Assembly (NCBI GenBank): GCA_963729295.1
Contig: CAVSNJ010000020.1
Location: 372,001 to 436,000 of the forward strand
Direction: 5' to 3'
DNA: 64,000 nucleotides
Source: DATJLY01 sp963729295
Lineage (GTDB): Bacteria > Pseudomonadota > Alphaproteobacteria > ATCC43930 > CGMCC-115725
The notes below the pieces were generated by a model that was not told where the DNA came from, did no database searches, and saw only the letters and a program-made list of their open reading frames with translations. The position numbers and the translations under genes are program-made. Shown piece by piece: positions 43,036-52,293 of the stretch (the first letter of the stretch is position 1; each line of letters opens with the position of its first letter).

Positions 43036-44301
43036 ATGGCGACCTTGCTGAAATCGCGCCGGCAGCCGGACGTTCTGCCGGTGCCGGAGCCGGACCTGAC
43101 GCCACGCGAGCTGATCGCACGCGCCGCGGCCTTGCGGCCGATGGTCCAGGCCGACGCCGACGCCGCCGAGGAGCGCGGCCACTATTCCGAGGAGCTGCAT
43201 CGCGAATTTCTGAAGGCGGGGCTCTATCGCACGGTGCAGCCGCGCATGTTCGGCGGCTACGAGTTTTCGATCGACACGTTCTACCGCGCGATGCTGGAAA
43301 TCTCCTGGGGCGATCCCGGCATCGGCTGGTGCCTCACGCTCTGCGCATCGCACCCCTTTCTCGTCGCCTCGCACTGGAGCGAGGAGGCGCAGCGCGAATT
43401 CTTCGCCGACGGCTTCTTTGCCGCGCCACACCGGCCGGCGCCGCTCGGCAAGGCGCAACCGACGGATGGCGGCTACATCGTCGAAGGCGTGTGGGATTAT
43501 TGCTCCGGCATTCCCTACTCGTCGCACTTCATCGGCGCCGCAGTGGTGCTCGACGGCAAAGCGCCGCCCGACATCGTCAACGTCGTCATCGCCAAGGACA
43601 AGGTGACGGTGCTCGACGATTGGGGCGGCGACAAGACGCTCGGCATGCGCGCCAGCGGCTCCTACAGCGTCAAGGTGGAGAAGCTCTTCGTGCCCAAGCA
43701 TCACGCGGTGGTGACGCCGCGCATGTGGGCCGACGGCCGCACGATCGGCGACGGCACCCCGGGTACGAAGCTGCACGGCAACCCGATGTATCTGGGCCGC
43801 GTCATGGGGCCCTATCACATGTCGCTGGTGACGCCGGTGATCGGCGCGGCGCGCGCGGCGCTCGACGAATTCGAGAAGATCATCGCGACCCGCACGACCA
43901 CGTTCCCGCCGGTCGTGAAGCGCCTCGAGCATCCCGATTTCCAGCGCACCTACGGCCAGGCGGTGACGCTCACCGATGCGGCCGAGGCGATCCTCGTCCG
44001 CACCGGCCAGATGTATATGGAGTATTGCGCGCGCTGGGCCGAGACCGGGCAGATCATCTCGGTCGAGGACAATCTGCGGCTCTGGGGCCAGATGCAGCAT
44101 GCCGGGCAGCTCGCATCGCAAGCGGTCGACATCGTCTTCAACAACGCGAGCTCGGCGGCGACGAAGAAGGGCCAGAAGATCCAGCGCTGCCATCGCGACT
44201 GCGCCATGTATCGGAGCCACATCTCGGCGCAATACCTGAACTTCGCAGCGCCCATCGGCCGCACCCATCTGGGTCAGCCGGTCGGAATGTTCGGGCTCTA
44301 G
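43036..44301 (+). CDS. Acyl-CoA dehydrogenase-fold flavin-dependent monooxygenase (HsaA/group D type)
   Basis: 421-residue flavoprotein of the acyl-CoA dehydrogenase fold. The C-terminal NNASSAATKKGQKIQRCHRD resembles the group D hydroxylases (HsaA, p-hydroxyphenylacetate hydroxylase C2), where the His and Asp shape the flavin-peroxide site, rather than true dehydrogenases. Such enzymes need reduced flavin from a separate reductase, which is not in the window. AAGGAAG precedes ATG. It is four bases before the molybdenum hydroxylase gene, so the two probably act on one compound in sequence. Confidence 0.78.
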   Translation: MATLLKSRRQPDVLPVPEPDLTPRELIARAAALRPMVQADADAAEERGHYSEELHREFLKAGLYRTVQPRMFGGYEFSIDTFYRAMLEISWGDPGIGWCLTLCASHPFLVASHWSEEAQREFFADGFFAAPHRPAPLGKAQPTDGGYIVEGVWDYCSGIPYSSHFIGAAVVLDGKAPPDIVNVVIAKDKVTVLDDWGGDKTLGMRASGSYSVKVEKLFVPKHHAVVTPRMWADGRTIGDGTPGTKLHGNPMYLGRVMGPYHMSLVTPVIGAARAALDEFEKIIATRTTTFPPVVKRLEHPDFQRTYGQAVTLTDAAEAILVRTGQMYMEYCARWAETGQIISVEDNLRLWGQMQHAGQLASQAVDIVFNNASSAATKKGQKIQRCHRDCAMYRSHISAQYLNFAAPIGRTHLGQPVGMFGL

Positions 44302-44305
44302 ACGC

Positions 44306-46639
44306 ATGGGACAGTTCGGCATCGGCCAGGCCGTGCCGCGCGAGGAAGACCCGCGGCTCTTGCGCGGCGAGGGCGAATTCATCGCCGACATGGCGCGGCC
44401 CAACATGGCCTGGGGTCATGTCCTGCGCTCGCCGCATGCGCATGCGCGCATCCGTTCGATCGACACGCGCGCGGCGAAGCAAATGCCGGGCGTGCTCGCG
44501 GTCTACACGAGCGAGGATCTCGCAGCCGACGGCATCGGCACGCTGCGCGTGCGGATGCCGCGGAAGCGCCCCGACGGATCGCCGCTCTTTCAGAGCCCGC
44601 ATCCCGGCCTCGCGCGCGGCGCCACGCATTTCGTTGGCGACCCGGTCGCCTATGTCGTGGCCGAGACGCTGGCCGAGGCAAAGGACGCGGCCGAGCGCAT
44701 CATCGTCGATTACGAGCCGTTGCCGTCGGTCGTACTGACCACGGACGCGGTGAAGCCGGGCGCGCCATCCGTGTGGGAGGCGTGCCCCGACAACATCTCC
44801 AACATCTTCGAGCTCGGCGACAAGGCCGCGGTCGATGCCGCCTTCGCCAAGGCGGCGCACGTCACGCGCGAGCGTTTCGTGATCACGCGCATCATGCACA
44901 ACGCGATCGAGCCGCGCGGCTCGATCGGCGAGTTCGACCGGCGCAGCAACCGCTTCACGCTCTATGGCTGCGTCGGCTCGATCCACGGCGTGCGCCGGGC
45001 TTTCGCCGAGGACATCTTCAAGGTGCCGGAGAACCGTTTTCGCGTCGTCGCCGGCGATATCGGCGGCGCATTCGGGTCGAAGGGCAATACCGCGCCGGAA
45101 AACACGCTGACGCTTTACGCCGCGCGGAAACTCGGCCGGCCGGTCAAATGGATCGCCGAGCGCAGCGAATGTTTCATGTCCGACGATCATTGCCGCGACA
45201 ACGTGACGGACGCCGAGCTCGCGCTCGACCGCGACGGCAATTTCCTGGCGCTGCGCGTCAAGACGCTCGCCAATCTCGGGGCCTATCTCAGCGCCGACAC
45301 CAATCTGCTGCCGACTTTCGCCAATCTCGGCACGCTTGCCGGCGTCTATCGCACGCCCGCGATCCATGTCAGCGTGCTTGGTGTCTTCACCAACGCCAAC
45401 GCGACCGCGCCCTATCGCGGCGCCGGCCGGCCCGAGGCCTGCTATGTCATCGAAGGCATGATCGACCGCGCCGCGCGCGAGCTTGGGATCGACCGGGTCG
45501 AGCTGCGCCGGCGCAACATGATCCCGCCCTCGGCCATGCCGTTCAAAACCGGGCTCGTCTATACCTACGACTGCGGCGAGTTCGAGAAGATCATGGACAT
45601 GGCGCTGAAGCGCGCGGACTACGCGGGCTTCGAGCGGCGCCGGGCCGAGGCGCGAAGGCGCGGCAAGCTCGCCGGCTTCGGCATCAGCAATCCGATCGAG
45701 CGCGCGGGCGCGCCGCCGGGCGCCGAGACCGCCGAGATCCGCTTCGATCCGACCGGCACGGTGACGCTCGTCGTCGGCACGACCGCGCAGGGCCAGAGCC
45801 ACGAGACCATGTACAAGATCATTCTCTCGGACAAGCTCGGCCTCGACTTCGTCGATATCGGCTTCCTGCAAGGCGACACCGACAAGGTCGTGTGGGGCAC
45901 CGGCACGTTCGGCTCGCGCTCGGCGGTGATCGGCGGCTCGGCCGCGGTTCGCGCCACCGAGAAGATCATCGCCAAGGGGCGCAAGATCGCCGCGCATATT
46001 TTCGAGGCGGCCGAGGCCGACGTGGAATTCGCGCCGGCGCACAGCAGCTTCGCCGTCACCGGCACCGACAAGCGCCTCTCGCTCAAGGAGGTGGCGCGCG
46101 CCTCGTTCCAGCCCGGCCGTCTGCCGAAAGGGATGGAGCCGGGCCTGTTCGAGACCGGTGTCTACGATCCGGTCGCGCAGACTTACCCCTGCGGCACGCA
46201 TGTCTGCGAGATCGAGATCGATGAGGACACCGGCCGGATCGAGATCGTGCGTTATGTCGCAGTCGACGATGTCGGCGTCGTCATCAATGCGCTGACCTTG
46301 CACGGTCAGGTCCATGGCGGCATCGCGCAGGGCGTGGGCCAGGCGCTCTGCGAGCGCATCGCCTACGACCCCGAAACGGGGCAGCTTCTCTCCGGCTCCT
46401 TCATGGATTACGGCATGCCGCGCGCCGATGATCTCTGCGCCATCGAGGTCGACGATCACGCCGTGCCGACCAAGGCCAATCCCTTGGGCGTCAAGGGCGC
46501 CGGCGAGGCGGGCACGGTGGGCGCGCTGCCCGCGGTGATGAGCGCCGCGGTCGATGCGCTGGCGCCGCTCGGCGTCCGGCATATCGAGATGCCGCTCACG
46601 CCCGAGCGCGTCTGGCGCGCGATCCGCGACGCGAAGTAA
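44306..46639 (+). CDS. Xanthine dehydrogenase/CoxL-family molybdopterin-binding large subunit, stand-alone
   Basis: 777-residue large subunit of the molybdenum hydroxylase family that adds water-derived oxygen to a carbon, often beside ring nitrogen. The substrate domain starts with GQAVPREEDPRLLRGEGEF; later GDIGGAFGSKG, the active-site loop APYRGAGRPEA and the catalytic Glu in VKGAGEAGTVG (about 735) are intact. The loop is not the CoxL CSFR type, so CO oxidation is excluded. The FAD and 2Fe-2S subunit genes that normally adjoin are absent; it is instead coupled to a flavin monooxygenase. Possible substrates include N-heteroaromatic acids and aldehydes. Confidence 0.85.
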   Translation: MGQFGIGQAVPREEDPRLLRGEGEFIADMARPNMAWGHVLRSPHAHARIRSIDTRAAKQMPGVLAVYTSEDLAADGIGTLRVRMPRKRPDGSPLFQSPHPGLARGATHFVGDPVAYVVAETLAEAKDAAERIIVDYEPLPSVVLTTDAVKPGAPSVWEACPDNISNIFELGDKAAVDAAFAKAAHVTRERFVITRIMHNAIEPRGSIGEFDRRSNRFTLYGCVGSIHGVRRAFAEDIFKVPENRFRVVAGDIGGAFGSKGNTAPENTLTLYAARKLGRPVKWIAERSECFMSDDHCRDNVTDAELALDRDGNFLALRVKTLANLGAYLSADTNLLPTFANLGTLAGVYRTPAIHVSVLGVFTNANATAPYRGAGRPEACYVIEGMIDRAARELGIDRVELRRRNMIPPSAMPFKTGLVYTYDCGEFEKIMDMALKRADYAGFERRRAEARRRGKLAGFGISNPIERAGAPPGAETAEIRFDPTGTVTLVVGTTAQGQSHETMYKIILSDKLGLDFVDIGFLQGDTDKVVWGTGTFGSRSAVIGGSAAVRATEKIIAKGRKIAAHIFEAAEADVEFAPAHSSFAVTGTDKRLSLKEVARASFQPGRLPKGMEPGLFETGVYDPVAQTYPCGTHVCEIEIDEDTGRIEIVRYVAVDDVGVVINALTLHGQVHGGIAQGVGQALCERIAYDPETGQLLSGSFMDYGMPRADDLCAIEVDDHAVPTKANPLGVKGAGEAGTVGALPAVMSAAVDALAPLGVRHIEMPLTPERVWRAIRDAK

Positions 46640-46684
46640 GCGAAAGGCCCGATATTCTGGGCGCTGCGCCGCGATTCGATGACG

Positions 46685-46713
46685 TTGACTAACCTATGTA
46701 ACGGCGGTATGGC
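46685..46713 (+). promoter_or_regulatory. Promoter of the sugar-type ABC transporter operon
   Basis: -35 TTGACT (46685-46690), a 17-base spacer and a weak -10 TATGGC (46708-46713), about 83 bases before the ATG at 46796. It lies in the 156-base gap after the molybdenum hydroxylase gene, marking the start of a new operon. Confidence 0.45.
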
Positions 46714-46795
46714 AGCCAAAGTGATTGCGCATGTCAAGCTCGCCGCACGGGCGAGCATCGAAGAACGATAAGCAATCCCAATGAGGAGGACGGCA

Positions 46796-48145
46796 ATGCC
46801 TGCGAAGAAGACCCTAGAAACCCAGAGCGTCACGCGCCGCAGCTTCCTGCAGCGCACGGGCGCGATCGCCGGGGCCGCCGGGTTGGCGCCGGTGGTTTCG
46901 GCGCCCTTCATCTCGACGGCGCTGGCCCAGACCAAGTCGCTGACGATGTTGCAGTGGAGTCATTTCGTCCCGGCCTTCGACACGTGGTTCGACCAGTTCG
47001 CCCAGGATTGGGGCAAGAAGAACGGCATCGCCGTGACGGTCGATCATATTCCGGAGCAGAACATCGCCGCGCGCGCGGCGGCCGAGGCGTCGGCCGGCTC
47101 CGGGCACGATCTCTTCATGTGGAACGGCGCCGGGGGCCCGCACCTCTATCGCAAGTTCCTCGTCGATCTCAGCGACTTCGTCGGTTACTGCGAGAAGACC
47201 TACGGCAAGGTCAGCACGATCGGCCGGCAGATCGCTTACAACGAGGACGACAAGACCTGGTCGGCCTATCCCGATTACTACATCAACTACCCGGGCATGT
47301 ACCGCAAGGATCTGTGGGACGAAATCGGCATGACGCCCACGACCTGGGACGACGTGCGGATCGGCGGCGCGAAGCTCAAGGCCAAGGGTTTCCCGGTCGG
47401 CAACTCGCTCGCCCACAGCAACGATCCGAACGAGAGCTGGCGCGGCCTGTTGTGGAGCTATGGCGGCGCGGTCCAGGACGAGAGCGGCAAGAAGGTCGTG
47501 CTCGACAGCAAGGAGACGCTCGAGGCCGTCAAGTTCGCGGCCGCGCTCTACAAGGAAGCGATGACCGGCGACGTGCTCTCGTGGGACGACGCCAGCAACA
47601 ACAAATACCTCGCCTCCGGCGTCGGCTCCTACATCCTCAACCCGATCTCGGCCTATCGCACGATCCAGCCGATCAATCCCAAGCTCGCCGACAACATCGC
47701 GCTGATGAAGCCGCCAAAAGGCCCCGTCCGCCAGCTCATGGGCGCAGCATCCAACTCCTACGGCATCTGGAAATTCTCGAAGAACCAGGACACGGCGAAG
47801 GAATTTCTCAAATACTACGTCGACAACTGGGTCGAGGCGTTCAAGGCGAGCACCGGCTACAACATGCCGATCTACGCCAACATCGTGCCGAAGCCGATGC
47901 CGATCCTCAGCAACGATCCGAGCTCGCATCCGCCCGACAAGCTGGCGGTGACGCAGACCTCCGACGAATGGTCGGCGGTCGCCGGCTATCCCGGCCCGGC
48001 CTGGGCCGCGACCGACGAGGTCTATAACGATTTCGTCATCTGCGACATGATGACGAAGGCGGCGACCGGCGCCGCGACGCCCGAAGAAGCCGTCAAATCG
48101 GCGACCCAGGCGTGCCAGCAGATCTTCGCGAAATGGGAGACGTGA
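46796..48145 (+). CDS. Family 1 extracellular solute-binding protein, Tat-exported
   Basis: 449-residue sugar-type (MalE/UgpB fold) binding protein. The N-terminus has a twin-arginine motif (TRRSFLQRTG) and a hydrophobic stretch ending ALA-QT, so it is exported folded by Tat. GAGGAGG places the start at 46796 rather than ATG 46781. It heads the operon SBP, ATPase, two permeases, and is followed by a 10-bp stem-loop (48163-48191) that may lower transcription into the membrane genes or stabilise its own message. The ligand need not be a sugar; polyamines and polyols also use this family. Confidence 0.9.
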   Translation: MPAKKTLETQSVTRRSFLQRTGAIAGAAGLAPVVSAPFISTALAQTKSLTMLQWSHFVPAFDTWFDQFAQDWGKKNGIAVTVDHIPEQNIAARAAAEASAGSGHDLFMWNGAGGPHLYRKFLVDLSDFVGYCEKTYGKVSTIGRQIAYNEDDKTWSAYPDYYINYPGMYRKDLWDEIGMTPTTWDDVRIGGAKLKAKGFPVGNSLAHSNDPNESWRGLLWSYGGAVQDESGKKVVLDSKETLEAVKFAAALYKEAMTGDVLSWDDASNNKYLASGVGSYILNPISAYRTIQPINPKLADNIALMKPPKGPVRQLMGAASNSYGIWKFSKNQDTAKEFLKYYVDNWVEAFKASTGYNMPIYANIVPKPMPILSNDPSSHPPDKLAVTQTSDEWSAVAGYPGPAWAATDEVYNDFVICDMMTKAATGAATPEEAVKSATQACQQIFAKWET

Positions 48146-48162
48146 CGACAGGCTGACGGCGC

Positions 48163-48191
48163 GGGTGGGCTGTCGCCGCGGCAGCCCACCC
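48163..48191 (+). terminator. Stem-loop after the binding-protein gene (attenuator or mRNA stabiliser)
   Basis: GGGTGGGCTG (48163-48172) pairs perfectly with CAGCCCACCC (48182-48191) around a nine-base loop, directly followed by the 12-base palindrome CCGAGCGCTCGG (48192-48203). No T-run follows, so full termination is unlikely. Its place between receptor and membrane genes fits the known differential-expression role of such hairpins. Confidence 0.5.
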
Positions 48192-48254
48192 CCGAGCGCT
48201 CGGTGCTCCGGCGCAGCCGCGGCGTGACGACCCTCTCATTTTCAAGGCACATCG

Positions 48255-49280
48255 ATGGCAGCGATCGCAACCCGCAACGTGACGAAGGAATTCGGCGGTG
48301 TCGTTGCCGTCGACGGGATCAGCCTCGCAGTGCCGAACGGCGAGTTCATGGTGCTGCTGGGGCCTTCGGGCTGCGGCAAGACCACCTATTTGCGCATGAT
48401 CGCCGGGCTCGAGCAGCCGACCGACGGCGACATCATCATCGGCGGCACCGTCGTCAACGACATCCCGCCGCGCGCCCGCGGCATCGCCATGATGTTCCAG
48501 AGCTACGGCCTCTATCCGCATTACAAGGTGCGCGACAACATCGCCTTTCCGCTCAGGACGCAGCACACGCCCAGCGCCGAGATCAAGGTCAAGGTCGCGT
48601 GGGCGGCGGAGCTCCTCGGCATCGAGCATCTGCTCGACCGGCGGCCGCGGCAGCTTTCGGGCGGCGAGCGCCAACGCGTCGCCTTGGCGCGCGCGCTCGT
48701 GCGCGAGCCGACCGCGCTGCTGCTCGACGAGCCGCTCTCCAATCTCGACGCCAAGCTGCGCGCCTCGGCCCGCCACGAGATCAAGCAGTTTCAGCGCCGC
48801 GTCGGCACGACGACGATCTACGTGACGCACGACCAGATCGAGGCGATGGGCATGGGCGACCGCATCGCCGTCATCGATCACGGCCGGGTGCGGCAGGTGG
48901 GTCCCCCGGCGGCGATCTATGACGACCCGGCCGACCGCTTCGTTGCGACATTCGTCGGCACGCCGCCGATGAACCTCGTCGCCTGGAACGGCGGGCATCT
49001 GGGCTTCCGGCCCGAGCAATTCCTGCCGAAGCCCATGATCGAGAACGGCGACGCCACCGATTTCCAGTTCCGCGTCGATCGCATCGAGCATCTGGGCTCC
49101 GAGCGCATCGTCTACGGCGCGCTCGAAGGCCACGACGCGACGGCCGAGGTCACAGCCAAGCTGCCGCCGGCGCACGTGCCGCTCGAAAACGTCCGGCCCG
49201 GCGAATTGCATGCCTTTGCCGTGCGCAACAGCGCGCTCCGCTATTTCGACAAGGACGGCAAGCGAGCCATCCGCCACTGA
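48255..49280 (+). CDS. Sugar-type ABC transporter ATP-binding protein (MalK/UgpC family)
   Basis: 341-residue ATPase with Walker A GPSGCGKTT (about 37-45), Q-loop MFQSYGLYPHYKV, signature LSGGERQRV and Walker B LLLDEPLSNLD. The C-terminal TOBE/OB regulatory domain (about 240-341) is somewhat shorter than in MalK. It belongs to the operon 46796-51071, after a 109-base gap containing a hairpin. Confidence 0.92.
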   Translation: MAAIATRNVTKEFGGVVAVDGISLAVPNGEFMVLLGPSGCGKTTYLRMIAGLEQPTDGDIIIGGTVVNDIPPRARGIAMMFQSYGLYPHYKVRDNIAFPLRTQHTPSAEIKVKVAWAAELLGIEHLLDRRPRQLSGGERQRVALARALVREPTALLLDEPLSNLDAKLRASARHEIKQFQRRVGTTTIYVTHDQIEAMGMGDRIAVIDHGRVRQVGPPAAIYDDPADRFVATFVGTPPMNLVAWNGGHLGFRPEQFLPKPMIENGDATDFQFRVDRIEHLGSERIVYGALEGHDATAEVTAKLPPAHVPLENVRPGELHAFAVRNSALRYFDKDGKRAIRH

Positions 49281-49294
49281 AGCGAGTGATCCCG

Positions 49295-50224
49295 ATGGTC
49301 GCAATCGCCGAAAAGCTCGCCAGACGACAGTCGTTCTTCTCCTCCATCCTCGACCGCCCGAGCCTGCTCGGGCCGCTCTTCGTCTCGCCGGCGATCCTCT
49401 ACGTCGTGGCGCTCGTGGGATTTCCTTTCCTGCTCGCGCTCTATTACTCGGTCAGCGCCTTCACGATCTACAACCAGAGCTACCACTTCGTCGGCTTGCG
49501 CAATTTCATCCAGATCTTCCAGACCGACACCTTCCGGGCGGCGCTCGTCAACACCTTCGTCTTCACGATCGGCTCGCAGTTCATCGGGCTCATGCTCGGC
49601 AAGTTCGGCGCCTTCGTGCTGCTTCGCCCGTTTCCGGGCCGCAAACTGGTGCGGGCGCTGATCGTTCTGCCGTGGGCCGTGCCGGTGGCGCTCGCCACCG
49701 TCGCCTGGGAGTGGATGTTCGATTCGCTCTACAGCGTCATCAACTGGTCACTGATCGCGCTCGGCATCGTCACCCGCTCGGACGCGCCCAATTGGCTCGG
49801 CAACCCGCATCTCGCCATGCTGTGCGTCGTCGTCGTCAATGCCTGGCGCTTCTTTCCGTTCGCGATCGTCATCTTCCTCGCCGGCATCACCTCGGTGCCG
49901 CAGGACGTGATCGACGCGGCGACGATCGACGGCGCCGGGTTCTGGCGCCGCAACTACCAGATCATCGTTCCGATCATCGCGCCGATCGTCCTCGTCGGGC
50001 TGATTTTCGGCACCGTGTTCACCTTCACCGACCTCAGCATCGTCTATCTCCTGACCAATGGCGGACCGGTCAACGCAACCTCCGTGCTGGGCTATCTCGG
50101 CTTCCAGGTCGGCATCCAATCCGGCGACGTCGCGCACGGCGCCGCCATTTCGCTGGTCATGCTGCCGGTTCTGTTCATCCTGGTGGTGCTGATGCTGCGC
50201 TTCATCCGGCGGCGGGAGATCTGA
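49295..50224 (+). CDS. Sugar-type ABC transporter permease (MalF/UgpA-like)
   Basis: 309-residue permease with six helices and the coupling loop EAA-equivalent VIDAATIDGAGFWRRNYQIIVP (about 205-225). ATG 49295 is preferred over GTG 49286. It lies 14 bases after the ATPase gene and two bases before the partner permease. Confidence 0.9.
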   Translation: MVAIAEKLARRQSFFSSILDRPSLLGPLFVSPAILYVVALVGFPFLLALYYSVSAFTIYNQSYHFVGLRNFIQIFQTDTFRAALVNTFVFTIGSQFIGLMLGKFGAFVLLRPFPGRKLVRALIVLPWAVPVALATVAWEWMFDSLYSVINWSLIALGIVTRSDAPNWLGNPHLAMLCVVVVNAWRFFPFAIVIFLAGITSVPQDVIDAATIDGAGFWRRNYQIIVPIIAPIVLVGLIFGTVFTFTDLSIVYLLTNGGPVNATSVLGYLGFQVGIQSGDVAHGAAISLVMLPVLFILVVLMLRFIRRREI

Positions 50225-50225
50225 C

Positions 50226-51071
50226 ATGCAGCGCTCCCTCACCATCGCCGCGCAAGAGGGCTTGTTCTACCTGGCCGTCGCGTTCTTCGTCGTGCTTGCC
50301 GCATTTCCGTTCTATTGGATGGCCATCACCGCCTTCAAGACCAACGCCGACCTCTACGACCTTTCCAACACGCCGTTCTGGTTCAACGATCCGCCGACCC
50401 TCGATCACATCCGCTATCTGTTCGAGAAGACGCTCTATGCGCGCTGGCTGCTGAACTCGGCGATCATCGGCGTCTGCGTGGTCGCGATCACGCTCGTCGC
50501 CGCGCTTCCGGCCGGCTACAGCCTCGCGCGCATGTCGGGCCGCAGCGGCGAGACTCTCGGCATCGGCATTTTCCTGACCTATCTGGTGCCGCCGACCTTG
50601 CTGTTCCTGCCGCTTTCGCGCGTCATCACCGTGCTCGGATTGCAGGATTCGATGTGGTCGCTGGTCCTCGTCTACCCGACCTTCACGATTCCGTTCTGCA
50701 CCTGGCTCCTGATGGGATTCTTCAAGGCGGTGCCGCGCGAGATCGAGGAGGCGGCGATCATCGACGGGTGCAGCATCTTCGGCGCCTTCATCAAGATGGT
50801 CCTGCCGATCTCGTTGCCGGCGATCCTGACCGTGGTGATCTTCACCTTTACGCTGACGTTGCAGGAATTCGTCTACGCCCTCACCTTCGTCTCCTCGACG
50901 GCGCAGAAGACGATCACGCTCGGCGTCACGACCGACCTGGTGCGCGGCGACATCTATTTCTGGGGCGAGCTGATGGCGGGAGCGCTCATCACCGCGGTCC
51001 CGGTGGCGATCGCCTACAATCTGTTCCTCGACCGCTTCATCGCCGGGATCACGGGCGGCGCGGTGAAATAG
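50226..51071 (+). CDS. Sugar-type ABC transporter permease (MalG/UgpE-like)
   Basis: 281-residue permease with the MalG-type coupling loop REIEEAAIIDGCSIFGAFIK (about 175-195) and FPFYWMAITAFKTNADLY near the N-terminus. It completes the importer. Only one base separates its stop from the 2-oxoglutarate oxygenase gene, so the oxygenase is very likely in the same transcript and may modify the imported compound. Confidence 0.92.
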   Translation: MQRSLTIAAQEGLFYLAVAFFVVLAAFPFYWMAITAFKTNADLYDLSNTPFWFNDPPTLDHIRYLFEKTLYARWLLNSAIIGVCVVAITLVAALPAGYSLARMSGRSGETLGIGIFLTYLVPPTLLFLPLSRVITVLGLQDSMWSLVLVYPTFTIPFCTWLLMGFFKAVPREIEEAAIIDGCSIFGAFIKMVLPISLPAILTVVIFTFTLTLQEFVYALTFVSSTAQKTITLGVTTDLVRGDIYFWGELMAGALITAVPVAIAYNLFLDRFIAGITGGAVK

Positions 51072-51072
51072 C

Positions 51073-52167
51073 ATGGTCGAGCTGATCCGCGACGGCAACG
51101 TCGCGCGCTATGCCGATTTCGACAATCGCGCGCTCGGGCGCGAGCCGCAGCGCCGCGCGCTCGAACACGTGCCGAGCATCGACATCTCGCCGTTTCTCGG
51201 CCACTCCACGCCCGAAGAGCGCCGGCGCGCCGCGCACGAAATCCGCGCGGCTTCTATCGATATCGGCTTCTTCTATCTCGCGGGGCACGGCTTCGCGGCC
51301 GCCGAACTCGGTCACGTCCTCGGGCAAGCGCAGCGCTTATTCGCGCTTCCTGTGGCGGAAAAGATGAAGGTCGACGCGCGGCAGAGCCCGGACCGCCAGG
51401 GCTTCATCCGCACCGGCGGGCTCGATCCCGACGCCAACCCCGATCTCGCGACCGACATCAAGGAACGCTTCTTCATGAGCCGCGAGCTTCTGCCCGGCGA
51501 GCCCGAGCGCGGCCGCTTCAAGTCAGGGCAGTCGCGCTGGCCCGCGCCCGAAATCGTGCCGGGCTTCGAGGCGACGATGAAGGCCTATATCGTGCGGCTC
51601 CTCGGCCTCACGACGGCATTAGGCCGCGCCTTTGCCGTGAGCCTCGACCTGCCGGAAGACTATTTCGATCCGCATTACCGGCATCCGGGCGCGGTCCTCG
51701 CGCTCAACTACTATCCGCCGCTCGAACCCGGCACGCTCAAGCCGACGCAGTGGAGTTTCTCGCCGCATACCGATTATGGGACATTCACGATCCTGCTCCA
51801 GGACGAGCTCGGCGGGCTCCAGGTGCGGAATTCGTCGGGCGCCTGGATCGACGTGCCGCCGCGCGAGGGCAATTTCGTCGTCAATCTGGGCGATCTCTTC
51901 GCGCGCTGGACCAACGACCTTTACGTTTCGACGCTCCATCGCGCCGTCAATCTCGGGAGCCGCGCCAGGGTTTCGGCCGCGTTCTTCGTATCGCCGCACG
52001 GCGCGACGATCGTACGCTGCCTGCCGACCTGCCACGGCCCCGACAATCCGCCGCGCTACGAGCCGGTCGAATCCGAGGACTACAACCGCGCTCTCGTCGA
52101 GCAGTCGAACCGCACCGGCCGTCCCGGCGTGGCGCTCGAGACCGCGCACCGCCTCAAAAGCACCTGA
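51073..52167 (+). CDS. 2-oxoglutarate/Fe(II)-dependent oxygenase (isopenicillin N synthase-like)
   Basis: 364-residue non-heme iron oxygenase of the plant-type 2OG-Fe(II) family. The iron triad is His232-x-Asp234 (PHTDYG) and His289 (TLHRAVN), and Arg299 (SRARVSAAFF) binds 2-oxoglutarate; N-terminal DIGFFYLAGHGF is the family start motif. All catalytic residues are present. It is fused in transcription to a sugar-type importer (one-base gap). Such pairs in alphaproteobacteria suggest oxidative conversion of the imported ligand. A hairpin (52214-52235) follows the gene. Confidence 0.88.
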   Translation: MVELIRDGNVARYADFDNRALGREPQRRALEHVPSIDISPFLGHSTPEERRRAAHEIRAASIDIGFFYLAGHGFAAAELGHVLGQAQRLFALPVAEKMKVDARQSPDRQGFIRTGGLDPDANPDLATDIKERFFMSRELLPGEPERGRFKSGQSRWPAPEIVPGFEATMKAYIVRLLGLTTALGRAFAVSLDLPEDYFDPHYRHPGAVLALNYYPPLEPGTLKPTQWSFSPHTDYGTFTILLQDELGGLQVRNSSGAWIDVPPREGNFVVNLGDLFARWTNDLYVSTLHRAVNLGSRARVSAAFFVSPHGATIVRCLPTCHGPDNPPRYEPVESEDYNRALVEQSNRTGRPGVALETAHRLKST

Positions 52168-52190
52168 GCCGCCGCGCACCGGCCAGCGGG

Positions 52191-52210
52191 GCGAACCGGG
52201 GCGAACCGGG
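52191..52210. repeat. 10-bp direct repeat
   Basis: GCGAACCGGG occurs twice in tandem, just after the 2OG oxygenase gene and before the hairpin at 52214. No function can be assigned. Confidence 0.85.
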
Positions 52211-52213
52211 GAG

Positions 52214-52235
52214 GCCGGCGCTCCATTGCGCCGGC
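52214..52235 (+). terminator. Hairpin between the 2OG oxygenase and Rieske cassettes
   Basis: GCCGGCGC (52214-52221) and GCGCCGGC (52228-52235) form a perfect 8-bp GC stem with a six-base loop. There is no T-tract, so any termination would be weak or Rho-assisted. It marks the likely boundary between the transport operon and the aromatic cassette. Confidence 0.45.
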
Positions 52236-52293
52236 AACATGTGTTAGGATGGCGGCGTGCCGTCTCGTCTGAATTGACCCTGGGAGAGCCGCC

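Noticed and set aside
44306..46639. Carbon monoxide dehydrogenase large subunit
   Set aside because: The active-site loop is YRGAGRPE rather than the CSFR type needed for CO oxidation, and medium and small subunits are absent.
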